Assembly: GCA_015523685.1 (NCBI GenBank)
Contig: WAJW01000157.1
Span: 1-6,825 of the forward strand
Direction of reading: 5' to 3'
DNA length: 6,825 nucleotides
Source of the DNA: Archaeoglobaceae archaeon
Lineage (GTDB): Archaea; Halobacteriota; Archaeoglobi; Archaeoglobales; JdFR-42
Of the stretch, positions 1 to 5,576 are shown piece by piece (position 1 is the stretch's first letter; every line of letters starts with the position of its first letter). Below the pieces are notes generated by a model. It had not been told where the DNA came from, made no database searches, and was given only the letters and a program-made list of their open reading frames with translations. The translations under genes were made by a program, and so were the position numbers.

Positions 1-259
1 CCCTTGTGATCCACGATTGAAAGTTTGAGAACATCCTCCAGAATCTCTCAGGCCTGCCAAGATAGAGGAGGTGTGCAGTGGTTTTTCCGATAAGAACCAG
101 TATCAGGCTTATGATCAATCCGTAATTGAATCCGAAAAGGTATGAGATAAAGAATATACCTCCGCCTATTTCACCGAGAAAGAAGGCCGTTGCAATAAGC
201 CACATCCATTCTGACTGCTGTCTGAATCCCACAACAAATTCTTCTCCCGTTACATGCAT
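1..259 (-). CDS. NrfD/PsrC-type polytopic membrane anchor subunit, N-terminal part (runs off left edge)
   Basis: This is the membrane subunit of the molybdoenzyme complex, expected to pass electrons between the ferredoxin subunit and the quinone pool. Only about 86 residues are visible, with no stop before the window edge. Two hydrophobic segments can be read: residues 18-42, with a glycine-rich GEIGGG patch, and 47-67. They are followed by GKTTAHLLYLGRPERFWRMF (about 58-77) and SWITR, which match the conserved loop of the NrfD/PsrC family. The start was set at the ATG at 259 because GGTGGT lies four bases upstream. An in-frame ATG at 271, abutting the ferredoxin stop (TAGATG), would add four residues but has no obvious ribosome site. 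It is the fourth gene of the operon, 12 bases or less after the ferredoxin. The family is clear; quinone type and substrate are not visible. Confidence 0.88.
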   Translation of the reverse strand, partial: MHVTGEEFVVGFRQQSEWMWLIATAFFLGEIGGGIFFISYLFGFNYGLIISLILVLIGKTTAHLLYLGRPERFWRMFSNFQSWITR

Positions 260-271
260 TTTTACCACCAT

Positions 272-883
272 CTAAGGAAGATAATACACACAGGGCTTTG
301 TTCCCATCTCCGGAAGAAGCTGAAAGTGATTTCTCTCACTGAGCAGTATGGAGACCTCGCTTTTCGGATCGTCAAGATCTCCAAATTTCCTCGCATTTGT
401 CGGACATACATCCACACAGGCAGGATCAAGCCCTCTATCCACGCGCTCATGGCAGAATGTGCATTTTACAACAGTCCCCTCCTTGAAATTTCTGTATTTT
501 ATCTCTTCAAATGGGGTTAATTTACCGAAGTAACCCTTTTTAAGCCTGTCATCCTTGGGCAGATAGTAACGATTCTTGTAGGGACACGCAACATAACATG
601 CCCTGCATCCAACGCATTTCTCGTTATCCACAAGAACTATTCCGTCTTCCCTCTGCTCTGTCGCCCCTGTTGGACATACCTTTTTACAGACCGCCTCCTC
701 ACAGTGGTTGCAGAGAACAGGCAGGAATGTTCTTTTTACATTGGGGAATTTTCCCTCTTCCTTAACGAGAGTTTTTGTATAGAATATCCCTCTGGGGGTT
801 CCGTTTTCCTGCTTGCATGTGACGGTACATGACTGGCATCCAATACATCTTTTGAGATCGATAACCATACCATATCTCACCAT
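272..883 (-). CDS. Four-cluster [4Fe-4S] ferredoxin subunit of the molybdoenzyme complex (NrfC/DmsB/PsrB/PadC type)
   Basis: This is the electron-transfer subunit linking the molybdopterin catalytic subunit to the NrfD anchor. All 16 ligand cysteines are present in four groups: C13/16/19/23, C58/61/66/70, C90/93/96/100 and C141/144/156/160. They can bind four [4Fe-4S] clusters in the usual cross-paired arrangement. The CPTGA and CPTNA motifs and the 203-aa length match DmsB-like proteins. There is no Tat or Sec leader; the cluster motif begins at residue 13. The ATG at 883 has a very good ribosome site, GGTGAT, just upstream. The stop abuts the region of the NrfD start, and the preceding sulfur-carrier gene ends eight bases before, so translation is probably coupled. 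A closely similar but truncated ferredoxin lies at the right edge. Family assignment is firm; the partner substrate is not visible. Confidence 0.95.
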   Translation of the reverse strand: MVRYGMVIDLKRCIGCQSCTVTCKQENGTPRGIFYTKTLVKEEGKFPNVKRTFLPVLCNHCEEAVCKKVCPTGATEQREDGIVLVDNEKCVGCRACYVACPYKNRYYLPKDDRLKKGYFGKLTPFEEIKYRNFKEGTVVKCTFCHERVDRGLDPACVDVCPTNARKFGDLDDPKSEVSILLSERNHFQLLPEMGTKPCVYYLP

Positions 884-885
884 AA

Positions 886-900
886 AATCACCTAACCTCC
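886..900 (-). promoter_or_regulatory. Ribosome binding site of the ferredoxin gene overlapping the Gly-Gly codons of the sulfur carrier
   Basis: Read on the minus strand, GGAGGTTAGGTGATTTTATG carries two matches to the archaeal anti-Shine-Dalgarno: GGAGGT and, nearer the start, GGTGAT. The first is the last two codons (Gly-Gly) of the MoaD-like gene, and the second spans its stop. The segment therefore both encodes the reactive C-terminus and recruits ribosomes for the next gene. Seen directly; translational coupling is inferred. Confidence 0.75.
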
Positions 901-1203
901 CATCTGTGAGCTGAAAACAAAGAGTTTAAAGGCTTCACCATTCATACCGGGTTTTATAAGCCTCTTCTCATAATCCTCTTTATCCACCATCTCCTTTCCT
1001 ATGGATATTCTCACATGATCTCTTATCTCTCCGCAATCTGTTAATACCCTCTCCCTGAATCTATCCCCGAACATGTCAGCCAGCCGGTGTACAAACTCCA
1101 TAACAGAACACTCCTCTTTTATTTCCACCTCGATTTCAGGTTTTTTCACAACATCCATGATGAATCCAAAGAATTTTACAACCACTCTCGCGGTTTCAGT
1201 CAT
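892..1203 (-). CDS. MoaD/ThiS-family sulfur carrier protein with C-terminal Gly-Gly, embedded in a molybdoenzyme operon
   Basis: This is a beta-grasp (ubiquitin-like) protein of 103 aa. It begins with a VVVKFFGF strand, followed by VEIKEECSVMEFVHRLADMF, a DHVRISI strand, and the ending FKLFVFSSQMGG. The free terminal Gly-Gly is the hallmark of MoaD/ThiS proteins. In that family an E1-like enzyme adenylates it and it is converted to a thiocarboxylate that donates sulfur. MoaD serves molybdopterin synthesis; relatives serve thiamine, tRNA thiolation or protein modification (SAMPs). It is somewhat longer than bacterial MoaD (about 80 aa). No MoaE or E1 partner is in the window. It sits five bases after the catalytic subunit gene, whose end supplies a GGAG ribosome site, and eight bases before the ferredoxin gene. 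A role dedicated to this enzyme's pterin or metal-sulfur maturation is inferred. Sulfur transfer to or from the enzyme is the alternative. Confidence 0.85.
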   Translation of the reverse strand: MTETARVVVKFFGFIMDVVKKPEIEVEIKEECSVMEFVHRLADMFGDRFRERVLTDCGEIRDHVRISIGKEMVDKEDYEKRLIKPGMNGEAFKLFVFSSQMGG

Positions 1204-1208
1204 AATAT

Positions 1209-3797
1209 CTACTCCGCCCTGTAAATTTTTAGCTTAACACAAAGGTCAAGGTTGAGATTTACAGGATTGACATGATTCCAGTCCACCCTGAGCAGTTTGT
1301 TGAAAAATATCCCCTTACCCTTTGCAATTGGCTGACAGTCACACCAGTGGCCCGCACAGGCAGCAAAACCAAGGGCTTTTGGGTGGATTCCTTCCGTAAA
1401 CCTTATCCTTCCCTTAACCCGGCTTCCGTGGGGGTTCTCCACCCACACCAGATCCCCATCCCTGAGCCCCTTTTTCCTGGCGGTCTCAGGGTGGATCTCT
1501 ATGTTGTAGGTGTAGGGGTCATTTACAGAGACTTCATCGAGCCATGGGATCTGCATTGTAAAGGAATTTGTGTGCCTTATCTCCCTGTAATAAAAGCCAT
1601 AGAGATCATATTCCTCATCCTCCATTTCATGAGATGGACAGGGTTTGAAGTCCGGAAGGGGTTCATAGAAGCTCCAGTCGATGTTTGCCCTTGCACCCAG
1701 CTCCTCCACGATCTTCCTGGCCTTATCCCTTAGATCATAGAGAAATTCCCAGTACAGGGGAACTCTGACGTCTATCCTCCATCTCCAGTATACTTCATCG
1801 GGTTTTTTCTCCCATGTTAAGGCTCCATGCTCCTTGAACCACTCAAGCCCCTTATCGTCTCCAAATTTGTTTTTAAGAACGAGATCGCATATTTCCTCCC
1901 AGGTATACTTTCTTTCGGGATCGAGCCTGTACTTTCCTTCAAGCTCAAATTTAATGTTGAGAGTCTCATACAGCGCTTCTCTGAGTCCGAGTCTCTCTGC
2001 TATTTCAAGGAGAACTTCTGAATAGCTTCTTCTATCGTGCAGGGGCTTTACAACGGGCTGTCTTATCTGATATGTCCACTTCCCCAGCCCTCCGGGATGG
2101 TTCAATATGGGAGGATAGTTGGGGCTCGGATCAAGCCTCTCCAGGTAGCATGCATCGGGAAGTACGAGATCAGCAAAACCGTTTGTGAACTCATTCAGGT
2201 ATATGTCAAAGGATATTATGAAATCGTACTTTTTCAGATTTTCGGCAATGGGTTCAGGATCTCCAACGCTCATCACCGCATTGGAGCCAAAATTAATGAT
2301 GACACTTGGTCTGTATTCAAGCCTGAATTCCTGCCAGATCTCCTCTTGATCAGGTGCCCCGTACACGAAAGAATGCATTGCAGATGGGAAGAGATCATTC
2401 AGCCCCATCTTCTGCGGTTTCCTCGGCTCTGGAATCGGAAAGGGCTGATGATGAGGCACAACCCATGTCCCGGTCATCATGAAACCATCCTTACCCTTTT
2501 TCGGCTCCCATCTCGGCTTTCCGGTTTCAGGATATCCGAAACAGACAGAGTTGAAACCCAGAGCACCTCCCGGGACATCTGCAGATCCCACAATCTGGTT
2601 CAGCAGTTCAACGGATATGCAGTTGTAAACGGAATTTTTGTGACCCTGGCTCCCCCTGAAGTATATTGCAGCGACGGGCCGGTATGGGTAGCTCTTACCT
2701 CCGATGGTGATTGTGCTCCCTATCATTGCCTTCTCGCCGAACTCCCTTGCAAGCTCCACAACTGTCTCTTTAGGCACCGTGGTGATCTCTTCCACCCTCT
2801 CGGGAGTGTATCTGCTGACGTGCTCCTTCAGAATCTGGAAAACCGGTTTGCATTTAACACCGTCCACCTCATAAACTCCTTCAAGGGCATAGTCCCTTAT
2901 GGTCTCATCATCATATACCTTCGCCCTTTCATCAACAGGATCCCAGATCATGGGTTTTCCTGTTTCCCTGTCCCTCAGGTATCTTCTGTCAGGGCCCACG
3001 AGATATGGGGCATCTGTTTTGAGCTTGAGATATTCAGCATCATATACCCCGAACTCATTGATCAGCAGGTTGACCATACCGAGAGCGAGGGCTGAATCAG
3101 TTCCGGGAATTATTGGAACCCATTTATCGGCTTTTGCTCCCGCTCTTCCAAGGTGAGGATCAACAACGATAAACTTCATTCCTCTGACTCTGGCATCCGC
3201 TGCCTGAAGCATTATTGAGTTGGCATTATGTCCCGCACCATGTCCCTTGCTTGCCCCGAAATAGATTGCGAGATTGCAGTAATCAAAATCCGGGACGAGG
3301 GACCATGAAGCGTGATAGACTCCATTTACAAGATGTGCTCCATTACCGCAGTGAAGCCCACCACCTCCATAAAATTCGTTCGGAGTTCCGAAAGCCTCCT
3401 GAAATGCCATTCCCATGCCCAGAAATGTGTTCGCTGCGGTTGTTGTGCCCTGCATCACAAGCTTTCTCGGATCGGTTTCTCTGATCTCTTTCAGTTTTTC
3501 CACGATTATATTCATTGCCTCATCCCAGCTGATCTCCTTCCACTTCGGATCAACATTAAGTCCCTTTTCCGGGTTTGTTCTGATCAGCGGTTTGTTTACT
3601 CTGTTCGGGTCATACAGAATCTGAAGGCCTGCAGAACCTCTGGGGCATAACCTGCCCTTTCCTATGGCGGATTCGGGATTTCCCTCAATTTTTACAACTA
3701 TGCCATTCTCCTTTTTTACCCTTATACCGCATGCATTGTAGTCAAGATTGCAGGCAGAAACCACCCATTCCTCCTTATGAACAATCTCCTGTCCCAT
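1209..3797 (-). CDS. Molybdopterin oxidoreductase catalytic subunit (DMSO reductase superfamily), possibly PadB-like
   Basis: This is the Mo/W-bis(pterin) catalytic subunit of the complex. An N-terminal cluster domain has C16, D19, C23 and C51 in a CNLDYNACG...GRLCPRG context, so the usual second Cys is Asp. It is followed by the superfamily WDEA segment. The likely metal ligand is C150 in GLHCGNGAH, about 30 residues before the YFGAS strand (179-183), the usual spacing. VDPHLGRAGAKADKW...PGTDSALALG (212-240) is the first pterin-binding region. The C-terminal dinucleotide-binding domain contains IEIHPETARKKGLRDGD and AGHWCDCQP. The 862-aa length is normal. There is no Tat leader and an in-frame TAA lies just before the ATG, so the start is fixed; GGTG lies six bases upstream. 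Cytoplasmic placement favours a CoA-ester oxidoreductase such as phenylacetyl-CoA:acceptor oxidoreductase over an exported reductase. That is an inference; polysulfide, thiosulfate, nitrate or perchlorate-type reductases remain possible. Confidence 0.93.
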   Translation of the reverse strand: MGQEIVHKEEWVVSACNLDYNACGIRVKKENGIVVKIEGNPESAIGKGRLCPRGSAGLQILYDPNRVNKPLIRTNPEKGLNVDPKWKEISWDEAMNIIVEKLKEIRETDPRKLVMQGTTTAANTFLGMGMAFQEAFGTPNEFYGGGGLHCGNGAHLVNGVYHASWSLVPDFDYCNLAIYFGASKGHGAGHNANSIMLQAADARVRGMKFIVVDPHLGRAGAKADKWVPIIPGTDSALALGMVNLLINEFGVYDAEYLKLKTDAPYLVGPDRRYLRDRETGKPMIWDPVDERAKVYDDETIRDYALEGVYEVDGVKCKPVFQILKEHVSRYTPERVEEITTVPKETVVELAREFGEKAMIGSTITIGGKSYPYRPVAAIYFRGSQGHKNSVYNCISVELLNQIVGSADVPGGALGFNSVCFGYPETGKPRWEPKKGKDGFMMTGTWVVPHHQPFPIPEPRKPQKMGLNDLFPSAMHSFVYGAPDQEEIWQEFRLEYRPSVIINFGSNAVMSVGDPEPIAENLKKYDFIISFDIYLNEFTNGFADLVLPDACYLERLDPSPNYPPILNHPGGLGKWTYQIRQPVVKPLHDRRSYSEVLLEIAERLGLREALYETLNIKFELEGKYRLDPERKYTWEEICDLVLKNKFGDDKGLEWFKEHGALTWEKKPDEVYWRWRIDVRVPLYWEFLYDLRDKARKIVEELGARANIDWSFYEPLPDFKPCPSHEMEDEEYDLYGFYYREIRHTNSFTMQIPWLDEVSVNDPYTYNIEIHPETARKKGLRDGDLVWVENPHGSRVKGRIRFTEGIHPKALGFAACAGHWCDCQPIAKGKGIFFNKLLRVDWNHVNPVNLNLDLCVKLKIYRAE

Positions 3798-3833
3798 GGT
3801 TTACACCATATTTTATAATGTTTTAACTACATC

Positions 3834-3850
3834 AATAAAAAGATTATTGC
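3834..3850 (-). promoter_or_regulatory. Candidate promoter (BRE/TATA) of the molybdoenzyme operon
   Basis: On the minus strand GCAATAAT is followed by TTTTTATT, centred near 3838. The usual spacing of about 26 bases would put transcription start near 3812, giving a leader of about 15 bases that still contains GGTG before the ATG at 3797. An alternative TTATATTTTAA near 3899 would give a longer leader. Weak, AT-rich evidence. Confidence 0.35.
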
Positions 3851-3857
3851 GTATCTG

Positions 3858-3878
3858 TGTGTAAAATGAATTGTGTAA
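3858..3878. repeat. Direct repeat TGTGTAA x2, 14-base period, upstream of the molybdoenzyme operon
   Basis: Two identical heptamers, TGTGTAA, lie at 3858-3864 and 3872-3878 on the plus strand, separated by seven bases. They fall just upstream of the proposed promoter of the operon. A further GTGTAA in opposite orientation lies near the gene start. They could be half-sites for a regulator. The length is short enough for chance in AT-rich DNA. Confidence 0.3.
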
Positions 3879-3935
3879 GGTTGATTACGTATTAAAATAT
3901 AACATCGGATAGGGGATTTCCTTTTGAATAAACCT

Positions 3936-3957
3936 ATAAAAAATTAATAAAAGAAGG
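3936..3957 (-). terminator. Oligo-T terminator after the substrate-binding protein gene
   Basis: A few bases past the stop of the LivK-like gene, the minus strand reads CTTCTTTTATTAATTTTTTA. This is the pyrimidine/T-rich tract typical of archaeal intrinsic termination, and no GC-rich hairpin is visible. It would separate the lipoprotein transcript from the downstream molybdoenzyme operon, at least partly. Confidence 0.55.
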
Positions 3958-3960
3958 GGT

Positions 3961-5316
3961 TTACTTCTTTATCCATGGTGGCAGCAGGAAGTCTCCGTTT
4001 GCAGCTTCTTTTGGCCATATCACGTAGGCCTTTCCATCCGGATGCCACTGTGATGGCCAGTTCCTCTGTATGTCGTTACCCCATGCCTGATCATGGTTCT
4101 TGTGCCATGCAACAGTCCTTGTGAATACCAGCGGATTGTCCGGCCCATGTTTCTCCAGATATTTGATGACAACATCCGGATCAAATGGATTCTTCTCTCC
4201 TGCCTTTGCTGCCTCTTCCACGGCGGTCTTGTAGGCGTACACCATATCATATGCAGGATATGCGAAGAACGATTCCGGAAGTATGCCGTATTTCTGCTGG
4301 TACTTATCTATGAATTTCCTTGCCATCTCGGTTGGAGGTGCGGTTGCCACAACTCCACCGTCTGCGATGAACACCACATATGCTGCAGCTCCGTTTGTTC
4401 TGTCATAGAAGTCTGGAGCGATTGCATCGATTATATGTCCTGCCATGAGGATGGGTATCTGAAGCTCAGCCCAGGTCTTTACCAGAACATTTTCGGTTCC
4501 GACTATTGCAGTTATGGGTATTATAAGGTCAGCTCCCTTTGATTCAGCATCGAGGAGCAGGGTTTCATAGTCTGTGAAGCCTCTCGGAACTTTTGAGTCC
4601 CCAACTATCTCAATTCCTCTCTCCTCAAGAGAGGGTTTGAGCGATTTCATCACCGCATCAGTCCAGATGTGCTCGTCTCTTATAATGTACACTTTTTTGA
4701 TGTTCAGGTGCTGGACGTTGTTCAAGAAATCCACAGTGTCTATGATGTCCCATGCAAAGGTTGAACCGTTGTTGAATCCAGCCCTGAACCAGTACTTGTA
4801 CTTGTCATAATCCTTTGCAACCTTGGCTGAATGTGCGGGAGATGAAGCGATACCGAAGTAAAGGGTTTTTGTTTCGGCCATGGCCTCCATGGTAGCAAGC
4901 ATGACACCGCTTGAGAAACCTCCAACGATGAAGTCAGCATTCTCAACTGTTGCCAGCCTCCTGAATTCGGAAGCGGATTGATCGGGATTCAGCTTATCGT
5001 CTCCAACGACCATTCTTACAGGAAGTCCGAGTATTCCTCCCTGTGCGTTTATCTCTTCAATGGCAAGCGCCACTGCCCTTCTCTCTGCGGTCCCCTGTGG
5101 TAGTGCCATCGGCCCCAGAACTCCTACAACAACCTCCGTTTTACCATACTTAGGCGTTGCAGCAGGAGTGGGAGTTGGCTTGGGTGTGGGTTTTGGTGTC
5201 TGCGGTGGTGGGGTGGGTGTTGCACTGGGCTTTTCCTTCTCTGCGCAACCGAGAGAAAAGACTGCAAGGCTTAAAACCACCAGCACCAGTAAGAAAATCT
5301 TCCATTTTGCGTTCAT
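3961..5316 (-). CDS. LivK-like branched-chain amino acid/amide-type ABC substrate-binding lipoprotein
   Basis: This is an extracytoplasmic solute-binding protein of periplasmic-binding-protein type I (Peripla_BP_6/LivK). From the chosen ATG the 451-aa protein has a basic start, a hydrophobic stretch (7-22) and a FSLGC lipobox with C24 as the likely lipid-bearing residue. A Pro/Thr-rich spacer (30-56) leads to a two-lobe binding domain from about residue 60, opening VVVGVLGPMALPQG, then AIEEINAQGGILGLPV and FIVGGFSSGVMLA. The ligand may be an amino acid, amide or aromatic acid, as in other LivK relatives; it cannot be read off. A TTG at 5322 would add two residues, but the ATG is preferred with GGAG eight bases upstream. 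No permease or ATPase gene adjoins it in the window. Its place just upstream of the molybdoenzyme operon suggests, but does not prove, a linked substrate. Confidence 0.92.
   Translation of the reverse strand: MNAKWKIFLLVLVVLSLAVFSLGCAEKEKPSATPTPPPQTPKPTPKPTPTPAATPKYGKTEVVVGVLGPMALPQGTAERRAVALAIEEINAQGGILGLPVRMVVGDDKLNPDQSASEFRRLATVENADFIVGGFSSGVMLATMEAMAETKTLYFGIASSPAHSAKVAKDYDKYKYWFRAGFNNGSTFAWDIIDTVDFLNNVQHLNIKKVYIIRDEHIWTDAVMKSLKPSLEERGIEIVGDSKVPRGFTDYETLLLDAESKGADLIIPITAIVGTENVLVKTWAELQIPILMAGHIIDAIAPDFYDRTNGAAAYVVFIADGGVVATAPPTEMARKFIDKYQQKYGILPESFFAYPAYDMVYAYKTAVEEAAKAGEKNPFDPDVVIKYLEKHGPDNPLVFTRTVAWHKNHDQAWGNDIQRNWPSQWHPDGKAYVIWPKEAANGDFLLPPWIKK
5149..5229 (-). repeat. Pro/Thr-rich low-complexity spacer inside the lipoprotein gene
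   Basis: Residues 30-56 of the lipoprotein are almost entirely Pro, Thr, Lys, Ala and Gln, with repeated TPKP and TPTP units. Such spacers hold archaeal binding proteins away from the membrane and are often O-glycosylated in the family; glycosylation here is inferred. At DNA level it is a run of GT/GGT-rich sequence on the plus strand. Confidence 0.75.
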
Positions 5317-5324
5317 ATCCAAAT

Positions 5325-5333
5325 CTCCTCCTC
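5325..5333 (-). promoter_or_regulatory. Ribosome binding site of the LivK-like lipoprotein gene
   Basis: The minus strand reads GAGGAGGAG, followed after eight bases by ATG at 5316 and after two by a TTG at 5322. The spacing and the stronger codon favour the ATG as start. Confidence 0.6.
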
Positions 5334-5383
5334 AGATCAAATATTATCCATTCATATAATTGATTATGAATTTCAGGAAAATC

Positions 5384-5400
5384 ATATTTAATTATTTTGG
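5384..5400 (-). promoter_or_regulatory. Candidate promoter of the LivK-like lipoprotein gene
   Basis: The minus strand reads CCAAAATAATTAAATAT, a BRE-like purine run before a TATA-like TTAAATAT centred near 5388. This would give a start near 5362 and a leader of about 45 bases. A second TATA-like AATTATAT at 5354-5361 could instead start transcription right before the ribosome site. The choice cannot be made from sequence. Confidence 0.4.
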
Positions 5401-5444
5401 TATTGGTTTTGCTTTGATAAATGTTATACAAGGGCAGTATCTCG

Positions 5445-5452
5445 ATCCGGAT
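5445..5452. repeat. Palindrome ATCCGGAT in the divergent promoter region
   Basis: This perfect 8-bp palindrome lies between the lipoprotein gene and the divergent regulator gene, upstream of both proposed promoters. Its GC core stands out from its AT-rich surroundings. GCAG (5434-5437) and CTGC (5454-5457) flank it but are not centred on it. It is a candidate half of an operator for the ribbon-helix-helix protein; this is only a positional inference. Confidence 0.25.
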
Positions 5453-5524
5453 TCTGCTCGGCATGAGGTTATATTATCTTTTCGGAACTCCTTCAACCTT
5501 CAACTTGCCCGAATTGATGAGGAT

Positions 5525-5540
5525 ACCAAAGGTTATATCT
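5525..5540 (+). promoter_or_regulatory. Promoter (BRE + TATA) of the ribbon-helix-helix regulator gene
   Basis: ACCAAAGG followed by TTATATCT matches an archaeal BRE/TATA pair. The usual distance puts transcription start near 5562, giving a leader of about 15 bases that contains GGGTG six bases before the ATG at 5577. A similar GAGGTTATATTATCTTTT lies about 63 bases upstream at 5466-5483. Confidence 0.55.
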
Positions 5541-5576
5541 TTTTACTGCAAACCGTAATTCAGACGGGTGTTGGGT

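Noticed and set aside
2037..3095. A 352-codon open frame on the plus strand, antisense to the molybdopterin oxidoreductase gene
   Set aside because: It lies wholly inside a clear catalytic subunit gene, its translation has no recognisable domain and unusual Cys/His/Pro-rich composition, and no ribosome site precedes it. It is a shadow frame.
3811..3818. TTATAAAA on the minus strand as the TATA box of the molybdoenzyme operon
   Set aside because: It is centred only about 17 bases before the ATG, so the usual 26-base spacing would start the transcript inside the gene and lose the GGTG ribosome site.
5149..5229. GT/GGT-rich run as a DNA repeat array or CRISPR-like element
   Set aside because: It is explained by the Pro/Thr/Lys spacer codons of the lipoprotein; there are no regular repeats with unique spacers.
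5491..5504. Tandem repeat CTTCAAC x2
   Set aside because: Only two short copies, no link to a gene start or palindrome, and easily due to chance.
5568..5576. GTG at 5568 as start of the regulator
   Set aside because: This GTG lies within the GGGTG that serves as ribosome site for the ATG at 5577, and nothing suitable lies upstream of it.
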